Shown here: positions 42,459-51,180 of the stretch, piece by piece
Layout of the letters: each line of letters begins with the position of its first letter
Numbering within the stretch: position 1 is the first letter of the stretch
Source: JAQGMJ01 sp036498945
GTDB lineage: Bacteria > Pseudomonadota > Gammaproteobacteria > Burkholderiales > JAEUOS01
Length of the DNA stretch: 64,000 bases
Reading direction: 5' to 3'
NCBI GenBank assembly: GCA_036498945.1
Contig: DASYEQ010000012.1
Span: 1 to 64,000, forward strand
Position numbers and translations under genes: made by a program
The notes under the pieces: generated by a model
What the model was told of the DNA's origin: nothing
What the model saw: the letters and a program-made list of their open reading frames with translations, nothing else
Databases searched by the model: none

Positions 42459-42739
42459 GATTGTTCCTTTCGAGATGAATGCGAACCGCGACGCGCCGGG
42501 CGCACGGTCGCGTCCTGGCGTTGTCTGCGGTTTGTCAGGCGGGGCGGCTGTAAACCGCTTGCGCGCCCGGCATTGCACCGGACGCGGTTCTGCGCATTTA
42601 CCCTGGTCGAACCATGGCTGCTTCCGCGCGCGCAGATTACACCGCGCGCCGCGCAAGCGCTGCTCGTGGATGTTTATGCAGCGTATAGAAAGGGACTAAT
42701 GCGGGCGCCAATGCAGCGGCCTTGACACGCCATCTCCGC

Positions 42740-43363
42740 TCAAGTCAGCGGCAGCATCACGTGCCGGCGGAAGGCCGGGCGTTGCGCCAGGCGCTCATAC
42801 CAGGCGCGCAGGTGCGCAAACTCGGCGCGCTCGATCGGCATGTGGTACCAGCGGTAGGTGAAGCAGCCGACCGGAATGTCGCCCATGGTAAGCGCCGCGC
42901 CGGTGAGATAGGCGCGTCCGTCAGACAGGCGGCTGTCGAGTATGCCGGCCAGGCGGTCCATCTCCTTGCGGTGGTTTTCCAGCGCCACCGGATCGCGCTT
43001 TTCCGGCGGCGTGCGGATCAGGCCCCAGAACAGCGGCGTCATCACCGGCGCTACGGTGGAGGTGCACCAGTCCATCCAGCGATCGGCGTCCGCGCGCACG
43101 CGCAGGTCCTCCGGGCAGAAGCCGCCGGCGCTGTGCTTGGCCGCCAGGTAGCGCACCACGGTATTCGACTCCCACAGGATGAAGCCTTCGTCGTCGATGG
43201 TGGGCACGCGGCCGTTCGGGTTCATCGCCCGGTACCAGGCATCGTTGACCACACCATGCAACAGCCCGGCATCGACGCGCTCGTGCGGCAGCTGCAATTC
43301 TTCCACCAGCCACATCACCTTCTGCACATTGATCGAATTGGTCCGGCCCCAGATCTTCAGCAT
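42740..43363 (-). CDS. Glutathione S-transferase
   Basis: 207 residues. The thioredoxin-like N-terminal half has LKIWGRTNSINVQKVMWLVEEL, the cis-Pro in GRVPTIDDEG and the glutathione gamma-Glu contact WESNTVVRYLA. The helical C-terminal half has the GAALTMGDIPVGCFTYRWY capping motif. It is a cytoplasmic enzyme similar to the theta/beta-like bacterial class; the substrate is unknown. GGAGAAGAC stands just before the ATG. The DUF1415 gene lies 43 bases upstream on the same strand. Confidence 0.92.
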   Translation of the reverse strand: MLKIWGRTNSINVQKVMWLVEELQLPHERVDAGLLHGVVNDAWYRAMNPNGRVPTIDDEGFILWESNTVVRYLAAKHSAGGFCPEDLRVRADADRWMDWCTSTVAPVMTPLFWGLIRTPPEKRDPVALENHRKEMDRLAGILDSRLSDGRAYLTGAALTMGDIPVGCFTYRWYHMPIERAEFAHLRAWYERLAQRPAFRRHVMLPLT

Positions 43364-43406
43364 GTCTTCTCCAGTATTGCGCGGGCGCGCCTTGCGCGCG
43401 CCGCGG

Positions 43407-43976
43407 TTAATCGCCCTTGCCCGCCTTCCACAGCGCCTGCCAGCCCTCATGGCCCAGGCGCTCCAGGGTGCGGATGTTGTTCTCGTAAATTTCGTCGGTG
43501 TCCGGCATCGCCTCCACCGCGCGCTCCACGCTGTCCTCGCGCAACAGGTGCAGGGTCGGATAGGGCGAGCGGTTGCTGTAGTTTTCGACGTCTTCCGGGT
43601 CGGTGCCGGCGAACTGGTAGCGCGGATGAAAGCTCGCCACCTGCAATTCGCCGCCGTGGCCCAGCGCCTCGATGGTGGCGTCCGCAATGTCGAGGAAGTC
43701 GTTGTAGTCGAGGAAGTCACCCATCACGTGCGGATGGATCAGGAGCGTGGTTTCGCGCCCGGCGGGATCGGCCGCCATCAAATCCTCGATTTCGCGCGCC
43801 AGGTCGCCCACCAGCGCATCGGCGTCGCGCGCGGCAGACACGGCGTAGTGAATGCGCCCGCCGATGTGCACAGCGCGCGCGAATGGGCAGAGGTTCAGGC
43901 CGACCACCGCCTTCTCGACCCAGTCACGGGTGGCGGCAATGGCATCTTCGTCAGTGGGGTCAGGCAGGCCCTGCAT
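43407..43976 (-). CDS. DUF1415 family protein
   Basis: 189 residues from ATG 43976. The family core is clear: TRDWVEKAVVGLNLCPFARAV, IHPHVMGDFLDYNDFLDIAD and QVASFHPRYQFAG with NRSPYPTLHLLREDSVERAV. DUF1415 proteins are found mainly in beta- and gammaproteobacteria; no function is known. The conserved Cys-Pro-Phe and His residues suggest a metal or catalytic site. CCGGAG lies seven bases before the chosen start; the ATG at 44027 lacks a ribosome site. Confidence 0.88.
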   Translation of the reverse strand: MQGLPDPTDEDAIAATRDWVEKAVVGLNLCPFARAVHIGGRIHYAVSAARDADALVGDLAREIEDLMAADPAGRETTLLIHPHVMGDFLDYNDFLDIADATIEALGHGGELQVASFHPRYQFAGTDPEDVENYSNRSPYPTLHLLREDSVERAVEAMPDTDEIYENNIRTLERLGHEGWQALWKAGKGD

Positions 43977-44032
43977 CGGCACTCCGGATTGCATGCAGGC
44001 TACATTGTCGCGCATCACGTGCGACATGGCGA

Positions 44033-44602
44033 TTAATGCGAGGAATGTTCCTCGGCGACCGAAAACAGCGCCTGCACCTTGTGCACGAAGCGCTCCACCG
44101 TCGCCTCGCTATGCGACAGGCGGGCGATCTCCGCCATCGCGCGGGCAACGCCGCGCAGTTCGTTCAGGCTCTTGGCGGCTGCGATCTTCTGTTCCATCGG
44201 CGCGCTCTTGTCGCCCAGCAGTTCGCGCGCTGCGTGCGCCAGGTAGGCGCGCAGCGACTCTACGCGCTGGCCGGGCGACTGCTGCTTGAGCGCGGTGTAG
44301 GTTTCCTGGGTGCCGAAGCGCGTCGGCCCGCCGCCAAGATCAGCATCGGAAGGCGGCAGTGATACCGGCACGCTGGGAGGCTCCTCCATCACCGTGGTCT
44401 TGCCGAAAATGGCGTCGAGCTCGGAATTCCAGCGGTCGCCGAAGCGCTTGCCGAGGAGGTCGCGGATATTCGAACTCAGCAATCGCAGTTCAGTGGGCGA
44501 GCCGGCCCGCGCGATCTGCTTGCGTTCGCGACTCGAAGCGTCTATCCCGACTTTCGCGAGCAGGGCTTCGAGGCGATGTTTGAGTTGATCAACAGAGGGC
44601 AT
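44033..44602 (-). CDS. Hypothetical protein, alpha-helical
   Basis: 189 residues, not recognised. Nearly all predicted helix: a charged N-terminal part (DQLKHRLEALLAKVGIDASS), a Pro-rich linker around 75-95, and two further helical blocks (QRVESLRAYLAHAARELLGD; ATVERFVHKVQALFSVAEE). No signal peptide or membrane segment. Codon use is like that of its neighbours, so it looks like a real gene, though the ribosome site is weak. It is upstream of the DUF1415 gene on the same strand. Confidence 0.65.
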   Translation of the reverse strand: MPSVDQLKHRLEALLAKVGIDASSRERKQIARAGSPTELRLLSSNIRDLLGKRFGDRWNSELDAIFGKTTVMEEPPSVPVSLPPSDADLGGGPTRFGTQETYTALKQQSPGQRVESLRAYLAHAARELLGDKSAPMEQKIAAAKSLNELRGVARAMAEIARLSHSEATVERFVHKVQALFSVAEEHSSH

Positions 44603-45038
44603 GCAAAAAGACGGCGATTCGACTTATCCACCGCTCCGCAGATCGCGGCCGGCAACAGTGGGCATTCTATCAATTCGCAAATGGTTATAGTTTGTTTACG
44701 GGCAATTGGTGAGGCAAACGTTCCCCCCGCCGGGCCCTCCCTGCTACAGGTCTTACAAAGCAGCAAATATGCCGCCCATGCCGAAAGCATGGGTGCACCG
44801 CCGAAAAGCGGAATTTCCCAGTCGAATCAAGCCTTGGGCGCATCCATCCCAGCAACAAAAGCCGTATCAGAGGGCGCAGCTGCCTGCAGGATGTGGCAAT
44901 CTGCGCGCATAAGTGACAACTTGCGTTACCGTCTGGTCGCCGACCGAAATATGACAAAACGGCGACCGGGAGACAAATCGGCCGGTCTTCCCCGCGAACG
45001 GGAGGCTCCAGCTATTTCAGACAGGAGGAAGTTCAACC
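44603..45038. other. Intergenic region without recognisable gene
   Basis: 435 bases between the divergent hypothetical gene and the UPF0173 gene. GC is lower than in the genes. Short open frames on both strands lack ribosome sites and have atypical codon use. A GACCGGGAG / CGGCCGGTCTTCCCC segment near 44966-45000 could fold but is not a known riboswitch to me. Confidence 0.4.
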
Positions 45039-45896
45039 ATGTTTACCTTGTTCAATCGCGCGGCATTGTTGCGCATCATGTCGGCCTCGGGTACCGCTCT
45101 CGCCGCGCTCGCCCTGTGCTTCGCCCTTCCGGCGCAGGCGCAAAACGGCAAGATCCAGATTCAGTGGTTCGGGCAGTCCGCAATGAAAATCACCACGCCC
45201 ACCGGCAAGGTGATCATGATCGACCCGTGGCTCACCACCAATCCGAAGACGCCGGCGGAATACAAAAACCTGGAGGCCTTGGGCAAGATCGACCTGATCC
45301 TCGTCACCCACGGTCACAGCGACCATTTCGCCGACGCCCCGGCGCTGGCGAAAATGAATCACGCCCCGGTCTATGGCCCCGCCGGCCTGAACCAGGCGGC
45401 GGTAGACCTGGGCATCCTGCCGCCGGAACTGTCGGTGCGCTTCGGCAAGGGCGGCACGGTGACACCCTTCGGCCCCGGCGGCGTGAAGATCACCGCCACC
45501 CACGCCGAACATTCCTCTGAGCTGTCGTGGAAAAACCCGGCCACCGGCAAGACCGAAACCCATGTCGGCGGCGAGCCGGTGGGCTTCATCATCGAGTTCG
45601 AAAACGGCTTCAAGCTCTATCACATGGGCGACACCGGCATCTTCGGCGACCTCAAGCTGATCGGCGATTACTACAAGCCGGACATGATCATGATCCCCAT
45701 CGGCGGCCACTTCGTGCTGAGCCCGAAAGACGCGGCCTACGTGACGCGCGAATGGCTCAAGCCGAAGATCGCCCTGCCGATGCACTACGGCACCACGCCG
45801 CAGCTGGCCGGCACGCCGGAGGAATACATCAAGGCGCTGGGCCATACCCGCACCAAGGTGCTGGAGTGGAAGCCGGGCGACAAGGGCGAGTTCTGA
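45039..45896 (+). CDS. UPF0173-like metal-dependent hydrolase, exported
   Basis: 285 residues. A signal peptide (cleavage near AQAQN, residue 35) precedes a metallo-beta-lactamase-like fold with IQWFGQSAMKI, DPWLTTNP, VTHGHSDHFAD, ATHAEHSSE, HMGDTGIFGD and LPMHYGTTPQL. That is the full two-metal ligand set of the UPF0173 (UlaG-related) family, which is usually cytoplasmic; a secreted member is less common. AGGAGGAAG lies before the ATG. The substrate is unknown. An ATG 14 codons on would still leave a signal peptide. Confidence 0.9.
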   Translation: MFTLFNRAALLRIMSASGTALAALALCFALPAQAQNGKIQIQWFGQSAMKITTPTGKVIMIDPWLTTNPKTPAEYKNLEALGKIDLILVTHGHSDHFADAPALAKMNHAPVYGPAGLNQAAVDLGILPPELSVRFGKGGTVTPFGPGGVKITATHAEHSSELSWKNPATGKTETHVGGEPVGFIIEFENGFKLYHMGDTGIFGDLKLIGDYYKPDMIMIPIGGHFVLSPKDAAYVTREWLKPKIALPMHYGTTPQLAGTPEEYIKALGHTRTKVLEWKPGDKGEF

Positions 45897-45923
45897 GCCG
45901 CGCCTGATCGCCGCGAACCGCGC

Positions 45924-45976
45924 CATGCACGCTTGCGCATGGCGTGCATGAGGGATGGGGCGCTGCGAAGCGCCCC
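45924..45976. terminator. Two hairpins between convergent genes
   Basis: CATGCACG/CGTGCATG (45924-45950) and GGGGCGCT/AGCGCCCC (45957-45976). They lie between the UPF0173 and VanW genes. No clear T run follows on either strand, so termination is only probable. Confidence 0.45.
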
Positions 45977-46016
45977 GTTCTCCAACCTGCCGGCCTGCCT
46001 GCACGGCCGTAGCCAC

Positions 46017-47924
46017 CTAAGCCGCGGAACCCACCGCACGCGCCAGCGCGCCGATCAGTTCAGGCAGCGCGCCCGCGCGCACCACGGTAACGCCAGCCAG
46101 GTCGTCCGGCAGGCCGCAATCGTTGGAACACACTACCGGCAGCCCGCGGGCGCGCGCCTGCAACAGCAGGCGCGGCCGGTGTTCCACGAAAGCCGGCAGT
46201 GCCACGCAGGCGACATCGCCCCACATATCGTCCGTCCCCACCGCGCTGGCCTCGATGCCGCGCCAGAAAGCCTCCTGCTCCTGCGCACGGCCCAACACGC
46301 GCAGCGGCAGCGCCAGCTCGCGGCAGGCCTCGCGTAACTCATAAGCGCCCTTGCGCCCCAGTGCGGAAGCCGGAAACAGCACGCCGCCGCCGCGCGCCAC
46401 CGTGGCCTGCGGCGGTGAGCGCCACTGCAGTTCCTCGACGCGCGCGGCATAGCGCCCGCGCGCGAAATGCGCCACCGCGCAATGCGGCGTCACCATCGCG
46501 GTGGCCGCGTGCAGCGCCGCCTCCTCGGCTTCGACCAGCGCGGCATCGGCACGAAAGTCGCCGAGGGTGGCCGAATCCGGATGCAGCGCGCAAGCGCGGT
46601 CCAGTTGCCCATGCAGCATGGCCAGCGGCGATCGGTTGAGCAGCACGGTAATGCACCGCCCGGCCAGCATGCCGGTGATCCAGGCATGCGGCAGCAGGTT
46701 GAGCGAGATCACCACGTGATCCGCCTCCGGCACCAGGCCGCGCACGCCGGCGCGCGCCAGTGCCGCGTCCAGGCGCAGCAGGCCGCGCTGACGCGCCGCG
46801 CCCTGGGCGCCGAGGAACCGCGTGGTCAGGCCACGCGCCGCAGTGACGAGCGGATGCTCGATCACCTCAAGACCGGGGCGCGCGGCCAGGTCCCAGGCGT
46901 ACGCGAGGCGGCCACGGCGCGCGCCATCCAGCGGCACGGCGACCAGGTCGCCGGCCCGCGCGTTGGCCGCGAGCCATTGATTGAACTCCGGCCACATTTC
47001 GTCCAGCAGCCAGGCGGTGCGCGCGGCATGGTGGCGCGGCGCGATGTATTCGGCGCAATCCTGCTTGGCGCAGGCGATGCAGTCGTGCGCGGCTTCGGCG
47101 GCCGCCTTGGCAAGGCCTTGCACCACCGCGCGGCCGGCGGCAATTTTCAACCCTGGCCCGGCGGGCGCGGCCACTGGCACCGCCTGGCGCAGACGCAGGC
47201 GCACCTCCAGGTGCGTGGCGGTCAATGTCACCTCCAGCCGGCAATCGGCGCTGGCGCGAAAGCGCAGGTCGATGTAATTCCAGAACACCGTGGCATCCAG
47301 CCCGCGCTCGGCCAGCGAGCCGGGGACGATGCGCGAATGCGCGTGGCGCTCGACGATCTGCATGCCGGCTTCAAGCGCGGCGGCATAGAGCGCGTTCGAC
47401 AGCTGGCACAGGCCGCCACCGACGGAGGCCACCATGCAGCCCTCGCGCAACTCGCGCCCCGCAACATAGCCGCGCGCCCGGCCGGGCCGCCCCAGCGCGC
47501 GCCAGAAGCTGAACACCGCGCCGGCAGGTATCATCAGGCCGTTCAAACGGCGCGCGGCCACGCGCAGGTTTTGCACCTTGCCGGCGGTAAGTTTCCATTC
47601 GGCGGCGCCGACGTTCCATAGCGGCGTGCGCGAGGCGCCGGCCAGCACCGGCCATTGCGCCGTAGCCGTAGCCGTAGCAAAAGCCGCAGCACGCTTCGTC
47701 GGCGCGATCACGCCGCGCCCGACGGGCATCCGAGCCCCCTGCCCGGTGATGTTGCGCAGCCCGCGCAGCAGGCGCAGGCGGCTCGCGCGCAGGCCGAACC
47801 AGGCGCGGCGCAAGCGCGAATCGACGGCGCCGCGCTCGGCAAAGCGCGCGGCAGATGAAAAGTGCGGCGGGATATCCACGGCTTCAGGTTTCGGACGGCT
47901 GTACCAGTTGCATTTGACCAACAC
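46017..47924 (-). CDS. VanW family protein fused to a glycosyltransferase-like domain
   Basis: 635 residues. The VanW domain (about 85-270) shows NLRVAARRLNGLMIPAGAVFSFWRALGRPG, the GREL segment, VGGGLCQLSNALYAAALEAG and ERHAHSRIVPGS. After it comes a Cys cluster, CIACAKQDC (C-x2-C-x4-C). Residues about 310-630 form two Rossmann-like halves (DHVVISLNLLPHAWITGMLAG; VACVALPAFVEHRPRLLLQARARGLPVVCSNDCGLPDDL) as in GT-B glycosyltransferases. VanW-domain proteins occur near cell-wall genes, but their role is unproven. No signal peptide is seen. The start is GTG with GGGG upstream; the N-terminal 80 residues are Arg-rich. Confidence 0.85.
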   Translation of the reverse strand: MLVKCNWYSRPKPEAVDIPPHFSSAARFAERGAVDSRLRRAWFGLRASRLRLLRGLRNITGQGARMPVGRGVIAPTKRAAAFATATATAQWPVLAGASRTPLWNVGAAEWKLTAGKVQNLRVAARRLNGLMIPAGAVFSFWRALGRPGRARGYVAGRELREGCMVASVGGGLCQLSNALYAAALEAGMQIVERHAHSRIVPGSLAERGLDATVFWNYIDLRFRASADCRLEVTLTATHLEVRLRLRQAVPVAAPAGPGLKIAAGRAVVQGLAKAAAEAAHDCIACAKQDCAEYIAPRHHAARTAWLLDEMWPEFNQWLAANARAGDLVAVPLDGARRGRLAYAWDLAARPGLEVIEHPLVTAARGLTTRFLGAQGAARQRGLLRLDAALARAGVRGLVPEADHVVISLNLLPHAWITGMLAGRCITVLLNRSPLAMLHGQLDRACALHPDSATLGDFRADAALVEAEEAALHAATAMVTPHCAVAHFARGRYAARVEELQWRSPPQATVARGGGVLFPASALGRKGAYELREACRELALPLRVLGRAQEQEAFWRGIEASAVGTDDMWGDVACVALPAFVEHRPRLLLQARARGLPVVCSNDCGLPDDLAGVTVVRAGALPELIGALARAVGSAA

Positions 47925-47983
47925 TTGGGCGCCCCGTCAAACCGCTGGTCACCCCCGTACGTGCCTCCTCGCATATTGCCCGG

Positions 47984-47989
47984 TATACT
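47984..47989 (+). promoter_or_regulatory. Possible -10 box for the dynamin-like gene
   Basis: TATACT in GGTATACTCTGG, about 230 bases before the start. The leader that would follow contains a weak AAGCC/GGGCTT hairpin with T-rich flank (48021-48040). Otherwise nothing is recognised in 47925-48221. Confidence 0.35.
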
Positions 47990-48221
47990 CTGGCAAAGCA
48001 TGGAAATCGTGTGGCAAATCAAGCCTTTATTCGGGCTTTTTCGCTTGCCCTGGAGGCTTGGTGCCAGCAAAATGAGCGGCCCATGCGATAATGTGTCAAG
48101 CGCAAAATTGCGGCGCAGACCATGAATCGGGCGCATGAGGGTAGCGGCAGGCGCCAACGCGCTGTCGCTAGTGGGAAACGATAGCGCGCCGGGCGCGCCT
48201 TGGGTAGAAGTTGGGGGAGCA

Positions 48222-50198
48222 GTGAACAGCGTTAATCTGGTCGAGCGGTTTCAGCTATACAGCTCATGGCGGTTCGCCGTCGGCCAGGCGGTCACGCGCT
48301 TTCGCGACTGGATTTCCGAAGCCGGCCTGATCGACACCGCCTCCGCCTCGCGCATCAACCGCGTGCTCGAGCGTTTGCAGGAAGACAAGCTGTCGATCGC
48401 CTTTGTCGCCGAGTTCTCGCGCGGCAAGTCCGAGCTGATCAACGCCATCTTTTTCGCCGATTACGGCCGCCGCATCCTGCCTTCTTCCGCCGGGCGCACC
48501 ACGATGTGCCCGACCGAGCTGATGTACACCGAAGGCGAGACGCCCGAACTGCGCCTGCTACCGATCGAGACCCGCGCGAAAACAGCCAGCGTTTCCGAAT
48601 ACAAGCAATACCGCGACGAGTGGATCCGCCACCCGCTCGACACCAGCTCCGGCGATGCCATGCTGGCCGCCTTCAAGCACGTCAGCCAGGTCAAGCGCGT
48701 GCCGGTGGAACTGGCCAAGCAGCTGGCGCTCTACGACGAGAAAGACCCGGACCAGAGAAGCGCCGTCGGCCAGGACGGCCTGATCGAAATTCCCTGCTGG
48801 CGCCACGCGGTGATCAACTTCCCGCATCCGCTGCTGGCGCAGGGCCTGGTGATCCTCGACACACCGGGGCTGAACGCCATCGGCTCGGAGCCGGAGCTCA
48901 CGCTCAACCTGATTCCCTCCGCGCACGCCGTGCTGTTCGTGCTGGCGGCTGACACCGGCGTCACCAAGTCCGACATCCAGGTGTGGCGCGAGCACATCGG
49001 CGGCGCCGAGGGCAGCAAGCGCGCGCGCATGGTGGTGCTGAACAAGATCGACGGCCTGTGGGACGAACTCAAGACCCAGGTCGAGATCGACGCGGAAATC
49101 GACAAGCAGGCCAGCCAGGTGGCTTCGATGCTCGGCCTGGAGACGCGCAATGTCTTCCCGATCTCGGCGCAAAAGGGCCTGGTGGCGAAAGTCCACAGCG
49201 ACCCCAAGCTGCTCGCCAAGAGCCGCCTGCCGCGGCTTGAAACGGCGCTGTCGGAAGAGCTGATCCCCGCCAAGCAGGACATCGTGCGCGACTTCGTCGC
49301 CGCCGAGATGCGCGACGCGGTGGCCGCCAACCAGATCCTGCTGGCCACGCGCGTCAACAACGTCAAGGACCAGCTGCGCGAACTCGAAGAGCTGCAAGGC
49401 AAGAACGAGGACGTGATGCAGCACATGCTGCAGCGCGTGCGCATCGAGAAGGAAACCTTTGAGAAAAGCCTGCTGCAGTTCGCCGCCACCCGCAGCGTAC
49501 TGGCGCGCAGCACCGACCGCCTGTTCCAGCACCTGGGGATGGAAGCCTACCGCGACCAGGTGAAGGCGACCAACGCCGCCATCGACGGCGCCGCCTTTTC
49601 CTCCGGGGTGCTGGAGGCAATGCGCAGCTTCTTCAAGGACAACCGCGAACTGTTCGAGCATACCAACACCGTGGTGGGCGAGATTGCCACCATGATGCAG
49701 GCGATGTACAAGAAATTCGGCGGCGAATTCGGCCTGCGCCTGGCCGCCCCGGTGCAGTTCTCGATGCTGCGTTATCTCAAGGAAATCGATCGCGTCGAAG
49801 ACAGCTTCAACAAGCGCTTTGGCGCGATGAGCATGATCACCGAGTACAAGAAGGGCATCGCCACCCGCTTCTTCGGCGTGGTTGCCTCGCGCATCAAGAC
49901 CGCCTTTGAAGTCGCCAATCGCGATGCCGAGGCCTGGCTCAAGGCAGTGATGAACCCGCTGGAATCGCAGATCAAGGAGCGCCAGCAGCAGCTGCGCCGC
50001 CGCCTGGACTCGATCAAGCGCATCCACGACGCTACCGATACCCTGGAAGACCGCGTGCAGGAACTGCGCGACACCGAAAAGCAGATGACCGGGCAGGTGG
50101 TGGCGCTGGACCATCTGCGCCAGGAAATGAATTCCATGCTGGCGCAGGACATGATCACCTCGGTCGACGGCGAAGCCGGATTTGACCTGAGTCTGTAG
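48222..50198 (+). CDS. Dynamin-like GTPase
   Basis: 658 residues from a GTG start with GGGGGAG just before it; an upstream TTG frame is less likely. The P-loop is VAEFSRGKSELINAIFFADYGRR. Other GTPase motifs are the switch Thr in SSAGRTTMCP, ILDTPGLNAI and VVLNKIDGLWDE. The remaining 400 residues are long amphipathic helices and coiled coil (ELEELQGKNEDVMQHML; QIKERQQQLRRRLDSI), as in bacterial dynamins and related membrane-remodelling or stress GTPases. It probably binds membranes from the cytoplasm. No partner dynamin gene is adjacent. The tandem-hairpin element starts directly after the stop. Confidence 0.88.
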   Translation: MNSVNLVERFQLYSSWRFAVGQAVTRFRDWISEAGLIDTASASRINRVLERLQEDKLSIAFVAEFSRGKSELINAIFFADYGRRILPSSAGRTTMCPTELMYTEGETPELRLLPIETRAKTASVSEYKQYRDEWIRHPLDTSSGDAMLAAFKHVSQVKRVPVELAKQLALYDEKDPDQRSAVGQDGLIEIPCWRHAVINFPHPLLAQGLVILDTPGLNAIGSEPELTLNLIPSAHAVLFVLAADTGVTKSDIQVWREHIGGAEGSKRARMVVLNKIDGLWDELKTQVEIDAEIDKQASQVASMLGLETRNVFPISAQKGLVAKVHSDPKLLAKSRLPRLETALSEELIPAKQDIVRDFVAAEMRDAVAANQILLATRVNNVKDQLRELEELQGKNEDVMQHMLQRVRIEKETFEKSLLQFAATRSVLARSTDRLFQHLGMEAYRDQVKATNAAIDGAAFSSGVLEAMRSFFKDNRELFEHTNTVVGEIATMMQAMYKKFGGEFGLRLAAPVQFSMLRYLKEIDRVEDSFNKRFGAMSMITEYKKGIATRFFGVVASRIKTAFEVANRDAEAWLKAVMNPLESQIKERQQQLRRRLDSIKRIHDATDTLEDRVQELRDTEKQMTGQVVALDHLRQEMNSMLAQDMITSVDGEAGFDLSL

Positions 50199-50291
50199 CG
50201 CGCAAAAGTAAAAGCCTACTTTTTCGCGGGCTTGATCCGCAAAAAACCGCCGGCAGAGCCGGTCGATTTTTTGGACTTAAAGACCACGAAC
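50199..50291 (+). repeat. Post-stop tandem-hairpin element, copy 2 (after the dynamin-like gene)
   Basis: Hairpin 1 (50199-50228) begins at the base after the stop: arms CGCGCAAAAGTA and TACTTTTTCGCG with one mismatch. Hairpin 2 (50241-50272) has arms beginning AAAAAACCG with core CCGGC/GCCGG. The linker ACTTAAAGACCACGAAC follows, then the terminator. Confidence 0.85.
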
Positions 50292-50319
50292 AAAAACGGA
50301 CACTATGGTGTCCGTTTTT
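50292..50319. terminator. Bidirectional terminator
   Basis: AAAAACGGACAC and GTGTCCGTTTTT, a perfect 12-base inverted repeat around four bases, between the dynamin-like gene and the convergent ferredoxin gene. Confidence 0.94.
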
Positions 50320-50334
50320 GTTTTCCGGCCTTTC

Positions 50335-50589
50335 TCACGCCGGTTTGCCGGTCAGCTTCAGGTACTTCGCATAAAGCTGCTCATGGGTCTCGGCAAACGC
50401 AGGATTGAGCGGAATGCAATCGACCGGGCACACCTGCTGGCACTGCGGCTCATCGTAGTGGCCGACGCACTGCGTGCATTTGTTCGGGTCGATGACGTAG
50501 ATTTCCTCCCCCATCGAGATCGCCTCGTTGGGGCATTCCGGCTCGCATACGTCGCAATTGATGCACTCGTCAGTAATCATGAGTGCCAT
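50335..50589 (-). CDS. fdx: 2[4Fe-4S] ferredoxin (YfhL/Alvin type)
   Basis: 84 residues. The first cluster motif is CINCDVCEPECP. The second has the inserted loop CTQCVGHYDEPQCQQVCPVDC, typical of the Allochromatium-type ferredoxins of proteobacteria. A C-terminal helix (ETHEQLYAKYLKL) is also typical. It is a small cytoplasmic electron carrier of low potential. AAGGAG stands before the ATG. coaD lies ten bases upstream on the same strand, so coaD-fdx are one unit. Confidence 0.94.
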   Translation of the reverse strand: MALMITDECINCDVCEPECPNEAISMGEEIYVIDPNKCTQCVGHYDEPQCQQVCPVDCIPLNPAFAETHEQLYAKYLKLTGKPA

Positions 50590-50599
50590 ACGGAACTCC

Positions 50600-51091
50600 T
50601 TACTCCTTGGCCGTCTTCGCCAGCTTGTCGTCCAGCCACCTTTTCACCGAGGGCGAAACGAACTTGCTGACATCCCCGCCCAGCGTCGCGATTTCGCGCA
50701 CCAGGGTGGCGGAAACAAATTGATAGTTCTCGGACGGCGTCATGAACACGGTCTCGACATCCGGCATCAGTTGGCGGTTCATGCCGGCCAGCTGGAACTC
50801 GTATTCGAAGTCCGACACCGCGCGCAGGCCACGCAGGATCACCTTGGCGCCGTGCTCCTTGACGAAATGCACCAGGAGGCCGCGAAAAGCCTCGACCTTC
50901 ACATTCGGATAAGGCGCCAGCGCCTCGCGCGCGATCTGCAAGCGTTCATCCAGAGTGAACATCGGGCGCTTGCTGCGGCTGTCGGCCACCGCGATCAGCA
51001 CTTCGTCGTACAACAGCGAAGCGCGGCGAAACAGGTCTTCATGGCCGCGCGTCAGCGGATCGAAGGTGCCGGGGTAGATTGCCTTGACCAT
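50600..51091 (-). CDS. coaD: Phosphopantetheine adenylyltransferase
   Basis: 163 residues, the usual length. KAIYPGTFDPLTRGHEDLFRRA holds the nucleotide-binding TxGH motif. RGLRAVSDFEYEFQLAGMN and MTPSENYQFVSATLVREIA are the pantetheine and phosphate-contact regions. It makes dephospho-CoA from 4'-phosphopantetheine and ATP, the penultimate step of CoA synthesis. Two ATGs in a row (51094 and 51091) follow a GAGAGA site; the second is chosen. Order rsmD-coaD-fdx is conserved in related bacteria. Confidence 0.96.
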   Translation of the reverse strand: MVKAIYPGTFDPLTRGHEDLFRRASLLYDEVLIAVADSRSKRPMFTLDERLQIAREALAPYPNVKVEAFRGLLVHFVKEHGAKVILRGLRAVSDFEYEFQLAGMNRQLMPDVETVFMTPSENYQFVSATLVREIATLGGDVSKFVSPSVKRWLDDKLAKTAKE

Positions 51092-51180
51092 CATATTCTC
51101 TCTCGGCAACCAGGGTTGCCGTCTCCTTTACATGGACCCGCCGCGCACTTCTTTAAAGGTGGGGGTCGCGCCTGGATTGA

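Noticed and set aside
44624..44631. TTATCCAC, a DnaA-box-like octamer
   Set aside because: Single occurrence; no AT-rich unwinding region, further boxes or dnaA/dnaN nearby, so no origin.
44685..44957. Minus-strand open frame of 90 codons in the gap before the UPF0173 gene
   Set aside because: No ribosome site, many Cys and Arg, atypical codon use, no recognisable family.
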